A DNA stretch of 64,000 nt from assembly GCA_934203105.1 (NCBI GenBank), contig CAKPYQ010000006.1, positions 4,415 through 68,414 on the forward strand, given 5' to 3'. The first letter of the stretch is position 1, and each line of letters starts with the position of its first letter. The stretch is from an uncultured Alphaproteobacteria bacterium. GTDB taxonomy: Bacteria; Pseudomonadota; Alphaproteobacteria; CAAHEQ01; UBA3637. The position numbers were made by a program, and so were the translations under genes. The notes under the pieces are model-generated. The model saw only the letters and a list, made by a program, of their open reading frames with translations, was not told where the DNA came from and did not search any database. Positions 25,970 to 34,396 of this stretch are shown here, one piece after another.

Positions 25970-28815
25970 TGATGAATGACACCCCAAGCAAAAAGCGTTT
26001 ATGTTTAATTGACGGGTCGGGATATATTTATCGCGCTTTTTATGCCTTGCCGCCGATGTCGCGGCCGACGGACGGAGTTCCTGTAAATGCCGTTTTCGGG
26101 TTTACATCGATGTTAATGCAATTTATGGCGGACAACATTGATGATTGTATTGCGGTTGTTTTTGATGCAGCCAGACATAATTTTCGTAACGAAATTTATC
26201 CCGAATATAAAGCAAATCGTAAGGAAGTTCCGGAAGAGTTAGTTCCTCAATTTCCTTTGATTCGCGACGCCGTACGCGCTTTTGATATCGCCGATGTTGA
26301 ACAAGAAGGCTTTGAAGCCGACGATTTAATTGCCTCTTATGCCCGTAAAGGCGTTGAAGAGGGCTTTCAGGTTGTTGTCGTTTCGGCGGATAAGGATTTG
26401 ATGCAATTGATGGCGGGCGACAAAGTTTTGCTGTTCGATCCGATGAAAAAACGTTATGTGACGACGGACGATGTGATTAAAAAGTTTGGCGTTTTGCCCG
26501 ATAAGGTGACTGAAGTTCAATCTTTAATGGGCGATCCGACGGATAATATTCCGGGCGTCAACGGGGTCGGGCCAAAGACGGCAGCCGAGCTGATTAACCA
26601 ATTCGGATCGTTAGAGGGTATTTATCAGCATATCGAAGAAGTGACCGGCCGGCGCAAAGAATTATTGCAAAACGATAAAGATAATGCTTTTATTTCACAA
26701 AAGTTGGTGTGTTTAGATAAAAATGCGCCGTTACCCAAACCGATAAAAGAGTTTTGTTCGTATCAACCAAGCTTGCCCAAAATCCAAGAATTTTTGCAAC
26801 AAATGGGCTTTAAAAGTTTAATGGCGCGTGCGCCGGCGTTTGTTGAAAAACGCTCAAAGGCTTTGCAGGCTTTATCGCCTTGCGTTCAAACTCAAATGAA
26901 TATGGATTTTGAAACGCCGGTTGAAACGTCTGTCTTGCCTGTTAAAATCCCGCGTGATTATGAGTGTGTTCAAGATGAAGAACAGCTGTTAAAGTGGTGT
27001 CGTAAAATTGAAAAAGCCGGCTATGTGGCTTTGGATACCGAAACGGATTCTTTGGACAGCCAAAGTGCAGAAATTGCCGGAATTTCTTTATGTCTTGAAG
27101 CCGGCAAAGCGTGCTATATACCGATCAATCATTGTTCGCAATCGGCGCCCAAAAGCCAATGGGAAACTTTAAGTTTGTTTGACGATGAAAAATCCGATGT
27201 CCCCAAGCAAATATCAAAAGAGTTTATCAAAAAACATTTAATTGATTTGCTTGCGCGTCCGGATATCATCAAAATCGGGCATAATATCAAGTTTGATTTA
27301 CAGGTCATTCACACGAATTTCGGCGTCGATTTGGCGGATCAGACTTTGCAAGATACGATTGTTATGGCGTACGATTTGGACGGAGTTGTACACGGCCGCA
27401 GTTTGGACGATTTAGCGGCAATATTCTTAAATGAAAAAATGATTCCGTATCAACAGGTTTGCGGCAGCCGTCGCGCTGCGATTTGGTTTAAGCAAGTGGA
27501 TTTAAAATCGGCCACTGATTATGCGGCGGAAGATGCGGATATGACGTTGCGTTTGTATCGTTTATTTACCAAAAAGTTATCGCAAGACGGTTTGGATCGG
27601 TTGTATCAAGACATCGATCGGCCTTTGATTTATGTATTGACAAAAATGGAAAATGCGGGCGTGTTGGTTGACAAAGCCGTTTTGCAATCGTTAAGTTTGC
27701 AATTATTTCAAAAGATCGATGCGCTGGAAAAAGAAATTTATGCTTTGGCCGGCGTGCATTTTAATTTAAACTCTCCGCTTCAAATGGGCGAAGTTTTGTT
27801 TGATAAAATGGGCATCGAAGGCGGTCGCAGAAACACAAAAAGCAAAAATTGGATTACCGATTCCGATGTGTTGGAAGAAATTGCCGGAAACGGTGTTGAA
27901 ATTGCTGCCAAGATATTGGAATATCGGCAATATATGAAGTTAAAATCGACCTATACAGACGCATTGGTAAAGCTGATTAACCCAAGAACGGGACGAGTTC
28001 ACACGACTTTTTCGATGGTGATGACGGCGACGGGACGCTTATCGTCCAATAACCCGAACTTACAAAATATTCCTATTCGCTCCGAAATGGGGCGTGAGAT
28101 CAGAGCCGCTTTTGTGGCTTCCCCGAATCATGTGATTATGTCGGCGGATTACAGCCAAGTTGAGTTGCGCTTAATGGCCGATGTTGCAGACGTAAAACAG
28201 TTAAAGCAAGACTTTGCGAACGGGTTGGACATTCATGCTGCGACGGCGTCAAAAGTATTTAATGTTCCGATGGAAAATATGGATCCGATGATCCGACGCA
28301 ATGCCAAAGCCATTAACTTTGGGATTATTTACGGTATATCGGCTTTTGGTTTGGCGCGTCAGTTGGGAATATCGCGAACCGAGGCAAAAGGTTATATTGA
28401 TGCTTATTTTGAAAAATATCCAGAAATAAAAAAATATATGGACGAAACGGTGCAATTTGCTTCCGAAAAAGGCTATGTTTTGACACCGTTCGGGCGCAAG
28501 TGCTATATCAGTGGTTTTGACAGTCAATCGACGCGTGGTTTTGCATCGCGGGCGGCGATTAACGCGCCGATCCAAGGCGGGGCTGCTGATATGATTAAAA
28601 TGGCAATGGTCAAGTTGCAAAATGAATTACAAGCGCGACAGATGAAAACGAAAATGTTGTTGCAGGTTCACGATGAATTGGTCTTTGAAGTGCCACAAGA
28701 CGAAATTGAACAAGCGCGTACTTTGATAAAAGATGTAATGGAAAATATAGTGCATTTATCCGTGCCTTTGGTGGTTGAAATCGGCACGGGCAAGAATTGG
28801 AAAGAGGCTCATTGA
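25969..28815 (+). CDS. polA: DNA polymerase I
   Basis: A 948-residue three-domain enzyme. The N-terminal 5'-3' flap nuclease (about residues 1-295) has G-S-G-Y-I-Y-R-A-F and D-P-T-D-N-I-P-G-V. The 3'-5' proofreading domain is intact: L-D-T-E-T-D-S, H-N-I-K-F-D and Y-A-A-E-D-A-D, unlike Pol I of many low-GC bacteria that lost it. The polymerase domain carries D-Y-S-Q-V-E-L-R, R-R-N-A-K-A-I-N-F-G-I-I-Y-G and V-H-D-E-L-V-F-E. Two adjacent ATG codons could serve as start. The stop overlaps the trhP start (TGATG). Confidence 0.97.
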   Translation: MMNDTPSKKRLCLIDGSGYIYRAFYALPPMSRPTDGVPVNAVFGFTSMLMQFMADNIDDCIAVVFDAARHNFRNEIYPEYKANRKEVPEELVPQFPLIRDAVRAFDIADVEQEGFEADDLIASYARKGVEEGFQVVVVSADKDLMQLMAGDKVLLFDPMKKRYVTTDDVIKKFGVLPDKVTEVQSLMGDPTDNIPGVNGVGPKTAAELINQFGSLEGIYQHIEEVTGRRKELLQNDKDNAFISQKLVCLDKNAPLPKPIKEFCSYQPSLPKIQEFLQQMGFKSLMARAPAFVEKRSKALQALSPCVQTQMNMDFETPVETSVLPVKIPRDYECVQDEEQLLKWCRKIEKAGYVALDTETDSLDSQSAEIAGISLCLEAGKACYIPINHCSQSAPKSQWETLSLFDDEKSDVPKQISKEFIKKHLIDLLARPDIIKIGHNIKFDLQVIHTNFGVDLADQTLQDTIVMAYDLDGVVHGRSLDDLAAIFLNEKMIPYQQVCGSRRAAIWFKQVDLKSATDYAAEDADMTLRLYRLFTKKLSQDGLDRLYQDIDRPLIYVLTKMENAGVLVDKAVLQSLSLQLFQKIDALEKEIYALAGVHFNLNSPLQMGEVLFDKMGIEGGRRNTKSKNWITDSDVLEEIAGNGVEIAAKILEYRQYMKLKSTYTDALVKLINPRTGRVHTTFSMVMTATGRLSSNNPNLQNIPIRSEMGREIRAAFVASPNHVIMSADYSQVELRLMADVADVKQLKQDFANGLDIHAATASKVFNVPMENMDPMIRRNAKAINFGIIYGISAFGLARQLGISRTEAKGYIDAYFEKYPEIKKYMDETVQFASEKGYVLTPFGRKCYISGFDSQSTRGFASRAAINAPIQGGAADMIKMAMVKLQNELQARQMKTKMLLQVHDELVFEVPQDEIEQARTLIKDVMENIVHLSVPLVVEIGTGKNWKEAH

Positions 28816-30074
28816 TGACAAAGAAACCAGAACTTTTATTGCCGGCCGGCACATTGGATCGGTTAAAAACGGCTTTTTTATATGGTGCAGACGTTGTGTA
28901 TTGCGGTTTGCCGTCCGTATCGTTGCGTGCGAAAAGTGGCTTTACTTTCGGCGATTTAAAGGAAGGCATAGACTATGCGCATTCGATTGGTAAAAAGATT
29001 TACTTGACGTTAAACCTGTTTACGCACAATCAAGATATGACGCGTTTGGAAGAAGCGGTAAAAATGTTGCGATTTTTAAAGCCGGACGGCGTGATTGTGG
29101 CGGATCCGGGGGTGTTTGACTATGTCGGGCAGATTTGTCCCGATATGCCGCGCCACATTTCAACGCAAGCGAATGTATGTTCGTATATGACGGTCAATTA
29201 TTGGAAAAAGCAAGGTGCTCGGTTATGTGTTTTGGGGCGTGAAGTGCCTTTAAAAGAAATGCGCGAAATTCGGCAAAAATGTCCGGATATCGGATTAGAA
29301 GTTTTTATTCACGGCGCGATGTGCATCAGTTATTCGGGCCGTTGTTTGTTGTCAAATTTTTTGACGGGGCGTAGTGCGAATAAAGGCAATTGCGCGCATA
29401 CTTGCCGTTGGAAGTATAAGTTTTATATTGAAGAGGAAAATCGTCCGGGTCAATTGATGCAAATGGACGAAGATGATCATGGTGCTTATGTGATGAATTC
29501 GCGTGATTTGTGCTTAATGCCGCGTTTGAATGAATTGTTGGACGTGGGGTTGGACAGCTTTAAAATCGAAGGGCGTAATAAATCCGAATATTATGTATCG
29601 GTGGCGGCACGCGCTTACCGTAAAGCAATTGATGATTGGGAAAAAGATCCGAAAAATTGGAAGCCGGACGCTTACATGCGTGAATTATCAACGTTGCAAA
29701 ACAGAGGCTATACGTTGGGCTTTTTCGATGGAAATGCCGGACCGGAAAGCTTAAATTATGATATATCGGCTAGCGGCGGACAATGGCGCTATGCCGGTCG
29801 TGTGATGGATAAAACGGCGGACAGCATTATTTTGGAAATCAAGCATAAAATTGTCAAAGGTGATGAATTGGAATTTTTATCTCCCGCTCAATTTGAACCG
29901 ATCCGCATTCAAATGAACGAATTTTATGACGCCGAGAATGGCAAGCCTTTGGACGTTATTTCGACGGGGCATTTGGGGCAAGCTATTCGCATACCGGTAT
30001 CTGCTGATGTTTTGGAAAAATTGCCTGTATTATCCGTTGCGCGTAAGTTCATCGGGGACGGACAAAAAGGATAA
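28815..30074 (+). CDS. trhP: Peptidase U32 family tRNA hydroxylation protein (TrhP/YegQ-like)
   Basis: A 419-residue U32 protein. These form iron-sulfur enzymes; TrhP makes 5-hydroxyuridine at tRNA position 34 using prephenate. The match to YegQ is strong over the conserved core: L-L-P-A-G-T-L, E-V-F-I-H-G-A-M-C-I-S-Y-S-G-R-C-L-L-S, and the cluster Cys in N-C-A-H-T-C-R-W. M-N-S-R-D-L and K-I-E-G-R-N-K-S follow. The related family member RlhA is a possible alternative. ATG 28815 overlaps the polA stop; an earlier in-frame ATG at 28797 lies well inside polA. Confidence 0.85.
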   Translation: MTKKPELLLPAGTLDRLKTAFLYGADVVYCGLPSVSLRAKSGFTFGDLKEGIDYAHSIGKKIYLTLNLFTHNQDMTRLEEAVKMLRFLKPDGVIVADPGVFDYVGQICPDMPRHISTQANVCSYMTVNYWKKQGARLCVLGREVPLKEMREIRQKCPDIGLEVFIHGAMCISYSGRCLLSNFLTGRSANKGNCAHTCRWKYKFYIEEENRPGQLMQMDEDDHGAYVMNSRDLCLMPRLNELLDVGLDSFKIEGRNKSEYYVSVAARAYRKAIDDWEKDPKNWKPDAYMRELSTLQNRGYTLGFFDGNAGPESLNYDISASGGQWRYAGRVMDKTADSIILEIKHKIVKGDELEFLSPAQFEPIRIQMNEFYDAENGKPLDVISTGHLGQAIRIPVSADVLEKLPVLSVARKFIGDGQKG

Positions 30075-30096
30075 CATTACAAAAAAGAGGCGACAG

Positions 30097-30672
30097 ATGA
30101 CAAAGTTAGTGAAAAAAACGGTTGATATTGAAACCAGTTTGGCCCAGCCCAAGCAAAGCAAAATTGAAAAATTGTTTAATTGGTTTTTATCAAAGCCTGT
30201 ATTTTACACCGCATTTATCACGCTTGTTGGTTGGCTTGGCCGTGCAAATGCAACGCAAAGCGAAGATGCGTGGAATATAGCCTTTGGTGGCAAAATGGGG
30301 TATGAATATGAAAATGAAAATCAAAACTGGTTGATACCTCTTATACTTATTCCTGTATATATTCTTATTCTGACTGTTGTTCTGGCAGTTTTTCTGCCGT
30401 TATGGCAAACTTTTTGCATCTTGTGCTTGTTGATTGTTCTTCTTGCCGCTCCCGTTGTTTTTATAGACGGTGATATGCTTTTTTTAATCGGATTTCCGGT
30501 GTTGTTGCTTCCCGTGTTTATCGCGTGGATTCAATATAAACGTAAAAAAATTGATTTGACGTTATTTAAAAAACGCTTAAAATTATGGCTTTTGTCTTTT
30601 CCGATTACGCTCTTTTTAATTATCGTTACGGCGGCTGGATGGGTTTTTCTTAAATGGCTAAACGTATTTTAG
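30097..30672 (+). CDS. Membrane protein coupled to a radical SAM enzyme
   Basis: A 191-residue protein, unrecognised. Residues 1-35 are hydrophilic, followed by a hydrophobic segment (about 36-52) ending in R-A-N-A, then an aromatic/Asn-rich stretch (A-W-N-I-A-F and a Y-E-Y-E-N-E-N run), and at least three further transmembrane helices. A GAGGCG site lies before ATG 30097. The 3' end overlaps the radical SAM gene by 19 nt, so the two are translationally coupled. Leucine is often encoded by CTT and CTG here, whereas neighbours prefer TTG/TTA, hinting at a different origin. It could be a transporter, immunity-type protein, or substrate of the enzyme. Confidence 0.7.
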   Translation: MTKLVKKTVDIETSLAQPKQSKIEKLFNWFLSKPVFYTAFITLVGWLGRANATQSEDAWNIAFGGKMGYEYENENQNWLIPLILIPVYILILTVVLAVFLPLWQTFCILCLLIVLLAAPVVFIDGDMLFLIGFPVLLLPVFIAWIQYKRKKIDLTLFKKRLKLWLLSFPITLFLIIVTAAGWVFLKWLNVF

Positions 30673-31688
30673 ATTTTGAAGCAACATTTGAATGCACGCA
30701 TAATTGTATGTATTGTTATAATGCGTGGAAAAAAGACGCTTCTGTAATGCCCAAACATTTGGATACAAATTCAACGTTGAAAATGCTTGAAAAAGCAATC
30801 AATGAAATAAATCCGGTACGCGTTGTGTTTTCCGGAGGCGAACCTTTTATGCGTCCCGATTTACCACAGTTGATTCGTTATGTGCATTCATTAAATTTAC
30901 CGATGACGATTTTTTCTAATGGTGCGTTGTTGGAAGAAAAAGATTTTGATTTTTGCAGACAAAACGGTGTTGATTTATTTGAAATTCCTTTGCTTGCGCC
31001 CGACAAAGTACTTCATGATGAATTGGCCAGACCAATGGCGGACTTTTCGGCTTTTGACAATGCTGTATGGGCAACACAACAAGCGCTTAAAAAAGGTTTT
31101 TCACTTTCTCACATTTTTGTTGCGACGCATAAAAATTTGCCTGTTTTAGCCGATACAATGAAATTGTCTTATGCTTTGGGTGTGCGTGATTTTTTGCTGA
31201 ATCGTTTTAATGCGGGAGGTGAGGGATTTAAGCATTTAGAAAAATTACAAATAACGCCTCTTGAAATGGCAATCGGGTTAAAGGAGGCAAATGATTTTGC
31301 TTTGCATCACCCCACATTTAAAGTGTCTTGCGCCGTAAATATTCACCCGTGCTTGGTTGATTTGAGTCGTTATAAAATGGTTAAAATGACGGGGTGCGGT
31401 GTCGGTAAAGATCAACGTCTGTATGTTTTGGATCCGGTTGGAAATATTCGCTTGTGTAATTTTTCATCTGTTAATGTGGGTAATATTTTAAACAATTCTT
31501 TTGATGAAATTATCAATAGCAGTGCGGCTTTGGATTATATTTCGGCGCACCCGAAACTCTGTGACGGGTGCCAAAAGTTGCCGCTTTGTCAAGGTGGATG
31601 CAAAGCGTCGGCCGATAATTGTTTCGGATTGCCTTGTTTGCCGGACGATTGGTTGAGGCGATATCAAAAAGGCCTCTATCAAGGATAA
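30654..31688 (+). CDS. Radical SAM/SPASM domain protein
   Basis: A 344-residue enzyme. The radical SAM cluster motif C-x3-C-x2-C is C-T-H-N-C-M-Y-C at about residues 14-21, and S-G-G-E-P (SAM binding) follows near 62. The C-terminal part has a SPASM-type auxiliary cluster region: C-G-V-G near 247, I-R-L-C-N near 266, then C-D-G-C, L-P-L-C-Q-G-G-C and further Cys. This architecture is typical of peptide-modifying maturases (PqqE and sactipeptide types) and anaerobic sulfatase activators. No known substrate gene is adjacent except the overlapping membrane protein. Its stop is 3 nt from the convergent RNHCP gene. Substrate unknown. Confidence 0.88.
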   Translation: MAKRILDFEATFECTHNCMYCYNAWKKDASVMPKHLDTNSTLKMLEKAINEINPVRVVFSGGEPFMRPDLPQLIRYVHSLNLPMTIFSNGALLEEKDFDFCRQNGVDLFEIPLLAPDKVLHDELARPMADFSAFDNAVWATQQALKKGFSLSHIFVATHKNLPVLADTMKLSYALGVRDFLLNRFNAGGEGFKHLEKLQITPLEMAIGLKEANDFALHHPTFKVSCAVNIHPCLVDLSRYKMVKMTGCGVGKDQRLYVLDPVGNIRLCNFSSVNVGNILNNSFDEIINSSAALDYISAHPKLCDGCQKLPLCQGGCKASADNCFGLPCLPDDWLRRYQKGLYQG

Positions 31689-31691
31689 GTT

Positions 31692-32021
31692 TTATTTCTT
31701 GATGCTTTTGATGTATTCGGGCAAAGAACCGCTCATCAATGCGCGTAAAGCTTTTTTGCTGTCGTTTTCCCAAATTTTGTTGCGCCGAATATGCCCGCAT
31801 TTTTTGCACTTTTGCACCAAGACAAACTCTCCGTTTTTAACGTCAACGCTGACGGCCGGCATCAACCCGCCGCAATCACACGCGCGGTCGCCCGGTTGAA
31901 TGTCAACGTGCTTGCTGGTTAAACACTCGGGACAATGGTTTGTGTAGCCGTTTCCGTGAACAAGCGCGCCGCACATTTCACATGTAAAATCTTCTAAAAC
32001 TTTTGTAAATAACTTTGTCAT
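31692..32021 (-). CDS. RNHCP domain-containing zinc-ribbon protein
   Basis: A 109-residue soluble protein. Two C-x2-C pairs open the domain (C-E-M-C-G, then N-H-C-P-E-C-L-T-S-K-H-V-D), matching the RNHCP family core, and two more Cys motifs follow (C-D-C-G-G and C-K-K-C-G-H), so it should bind zinc. Function is unknown; nucleic-acid or ribosome association is only a guess. The start at 32021 gives the usual family N terminus. Longer in-frame starts up to 32228 would run across the rarA promoter and coding region. Confidence 0.82.
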   Translation of the reverse strand: MTKLFTKVLEDFTCEMCGALVHGNGYTNHCPECLTSKHVDIQPGDRACDCGGLMPAVSVDVKNGEFVLVQKCKKCGHIRRNKIWENDSKKALRALMSGSLPEYIKSIKK

Positions 32022-32085
32022 ACAGGCTTTATACCAGAAAAGAACAAAAATGAAAAGCAAAATTGTAAAGGCTTTGATTTTTTCT

Positions 32086-32114
32086 TTTACTTTAACGCGC
32101 TTTTGTGTTAGGAT
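32086..32114 (+). promoter_or_regulatory. Promoter of rarA
   Basis: TTTACT (32086-32091), 17-bp spacer, TAGGAT (32109-32114). An AAAGGAA site lies before the ATG at 32139. Confidence 0.5.
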
Positions 32115-32138
32115 TGCCTTTATAAAGGAATTATAAAA

Positions 32139-33434
32139 ATGACAACACTTTTTGAACACCCGCAAGAACGACCGCTTGCCGACAGGTTGCGTCCCGCGAC
32201 TTTGGACGAAGTGGTGGGACAAGACCATTTGTTGGCGGACAATGCGCCGTTGGGACGTATGATGAAAACCGGCAAAGTGTCCTCTTTTATTTTATGGGGA
32301 CCGCCGGGGTGCGGTAAAACGACAATTGCCAAATTATTTGCGAATGTCGCCGGCTTGTATTATGAGCCTTTGTCGGCTGTGTTTTCCGGCGTGGCGGATC
32401 TGCGGCGCATTTTTGAAAACGCCAAAAACCGCAAACAAATGGGCAAGCAAACTTTACTGTTTGTCGATGAAATTCATCGCTTTAACCGTTCGCAACAGGA
32501 CAGCTTTTTGCCCTATGTCGAAGACGGTACTGTGATTTTGGTCGGCGCCACAACGGAAAATCCGTCCTTTGAGTTAAACAGCGCTTTGCTATCGCGGTGC
32601 AAGGTCTTTGTCTTAAAGCCGTTAGAGCGTGATAGTTTGGAAAAAATATTGCAAAAAGCGCAAAAAGTTTTGGGGCATGAATTGCCTTTGACAGATGAAG
32701 CAAAGGATTACTTATTAAGCTTGCCGGACGGGGACGGACGTTATTTTATTAACTTGATCGAAGCGATTGAACAGTTCGGCGCCACCGAAGCGATGAGCGT
32801 TGAAGAAGTATCGAAAATTATTTCTCAACGAATGCCGCTTTATGATAAAGATCGAGAAGGGCATTATAATTTAATCAGCGCACTGCATAAATCTTTGCGG
32901 GGTAGCGATCCCGATGCGGGGCTTTATTGGTTGGCGCGTATGTTGCAAGGCGGAGAAGATCCGAAATACGTACTGCGACGATTGGCGCGTTTTTCCGTCG
33001 AAGATGTCGGCTTGGCCGATCCCAACGCGGTTACGCAGGCGATTGCGGCTTGGAATACCTATGAGCGTTTAGGCTCGCCCGAGGGCGATTTAGCAATTGC
33101 TCAATTGGTTGTTTACTTGGCGACGGCGCCCAAATCGGTCGGCGTTTATAAAGCGTGGAATGCAGCATCAAAAACGGCCAAAGAAACGGGCTCTTTGTCT
33201 CCGCCGATGCATATTTTAAACGCGCCGACAAAACTGATGGGACAGTTGGGATATGGCGAAGGTTATCAGTATGATCCGGATACGGAAGACGGTTTTTCGG
33301 GACAAGAATATTTCCCCGATAAAATGCATCATTGCACTTTTTATCGACCGCCTGAACGGGGCTTTGAGCGAGAAATCAATAAACGTTTGCGGTATTGGGA
33401 TAATTTAAGAAAGCAAAAGAAATGTCAGAAGTAA
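32139..33434 (+). CDS. rarA: Replication-associated recombination protein A (AAA+ ATPase, RarA/MgsA)
   Basis: A 431-residue clamp-loader-like ATPase acting at stalled replication forks. Visible are the N-terminal P-L-A-D-R-L-R-P block, Walker A G-P-P-G-C-G-K-T-T, Walker B L-F-V-D-E-I-H-R-F, sensor 1 G-A-T-T-E-N-P-S-F and the C-terminal tetramerisation domain (S-A-L-H-K-S-L-R-G-S-D-P-D-A). Length is normal. Its 3' end overlaps the next start by 13 nt. Confidence 0.96.
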   Translation: MTTLFEHPQERPLADRLRPATLDEVVGQDHLLADNAPLGRMMKTGKVSSFILWGPPGCGKTTIAKLFANVAGLYYEPLSAVFSGVADLRRIFENAKNRKQMGKQTLLFVDEIHRFNRSQQDSFLPYVEDGTVILVGATTENPSFELNSALLSRCKVFVLKPLERDSLEKILQKAQKVLGHELPLTDEAKDYLLSLPDGDGRYFINLIEAIEQFGATEAMSVEEVSKIISQRMPLYDKDREGHYNLISALHKSLRGSDPDAGLYWLARMLQGGEDPKYVLRRLARFSVEDVGLADPNAVTQAIAAWNTYERLGSPEGDLAIAQLVVYLATAPKSVGVYKAWNAASKTAKETGSLSPPMHILNAPTKLMGQLGYGEGYQYDPDTEDGFSGQEYFPDKMHHCTFYRPPERGFEREINKRLRYWDNLRKQKKCQK

Positions 33435-34375
33435 AATTCGTAAAGGTTCAAGAAAAAGATGAGGGCGCTCGATTGGATCGTTGGTTTAAACGATATTATC
33501 CGGCGTTGACGCATGGGGCTTTGGAAAAAATGTTACGAGGCAAAAATATCCGCGTGAACGGCGCAAAAGCCTCTGCCGATCAAAGATTGCAGGCGGGCGA
33601 CGAAATCCGCATACCGCCTATGCCGCAAAGCCCGATCGGGGAACATAAAACTTTGTCGGCATCGGACATTGATTTTATTCAATCGTTGGTGATTTTTAAA
33701 GATAAAGATATGATCGTGTTGAACAAACCATCGGGATTGGCGGTGCAGGGCGGGACAAAAACAACGCGGCATATTGACGGATTGTTGGACGGGTTAAAGT
33801 TTGAAGGAGAACGTCCGCGCTTGGTCCACCGTTTGGATAAAGAAACCAGCGGTGTTTTGGTGTTGGCGCGTTCGGTAAAAGCCGCGGCCGTTTTGACAAA
33901 GGCTTTTGAAACAAAGGCGGCTCGGAAAATATATTGGGCAGTTGTGTCGGGGTGTCCGAAACCTTTGAGTGGTGCTGTTGAAAAGCCTCTTTTGAAAAAG
34001 TCAGGTAAAAACGGTGGCGAGTTGGTGCAAGTCGATGAAAATGGTCAGTACGCTAAAAGCTTATACGACGTGATTGATACGACGGGAAATTATTCTTTGG
34101 TGCGTTTAATGCCTCTAACGGGACGGACGCATCAATTGCGCGTACATATGGCGTCTTTGGGCTGTCCGATCGTCGGCGATGAAAAATACGGCGGTGAAAA
34201 TGTGGCGGGCATTGAAAAGAAAATGTATTTGCACGCCAAAGCAATCCAAATACCGGCAGTGAATGGAAAAATGATTGAAATTGAAGCGCAGATTCCGGAA
34301 TATATGAAAAAATGCTTTGCTTTTTTCCATTTTAATGCTAAAAAAGAAAAAGAAGATTTTGATTCTTTTATATAA
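33422..34375 (+). CDS. rluC: RluA-family 23S rRNA pseudouridine synthase (RluC-like)
   Basis: A 317-residue enzyme with an N-terminal S4 RNA-binding domain (about residues 15-75) and the RluA-type catalytic domain. The catalytic aspartate is in H-R-L-D-K-E-T-S-G; G-R-T-H-Q-L-R-V-H and the D-E-K-Y-G-G block follow. RluC isomerises uridines in helices 35 and 74 of 23S rRNA; RluD is the alternative, so the symbol is tentative. The C terminus carries a short Lys/Glu-rich extension. Confidence 0.88.
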   Translation: MSEVKFVKVQEKDEGARLDRWFKRYYPALTHGALEKMLRGKNIRVNGAKASADQRLQAGDEIRIPPMPQSPIGEHKTLSASDIDFIQSLVIFKDKDMIVLNKPSGLAVQGGTKTTRHIDGLLDGLKFEGERPRLVHRLDKETSGVLVLARSVKAAAVLTKAFETKAARKIYWAVVSGCPKPLSGAVEKPLLKKSGKNGGELVQVDENGQYAKSLYDVIDTTGNYSLVRLMPLTGRTHQLRVHMASLGCPIVGDEKYGGENVAGIEKKMYLHAKAIQIPAVNGKMIEIEAQIPEYMKKCFAFFHFNAKKEKEDFDSFI

Positions 34376-34396
34376 GACGAAATTAAGGGGCGTTTG

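Noticed and set aside
29926..30096. An N-terminal extension of the 191-aa membrane protein inside trhP.
   Set aside because: It runs out of frame through trhP coding sequence; the ATG at 30097 has a proper ribosome site.
31692..32228. A longer RNHCP protein starting at 32228.
   Set aside because: The extension crosses the rarA promoter and first codons and has no family similarity; the start at 32021 gives the normal domain.
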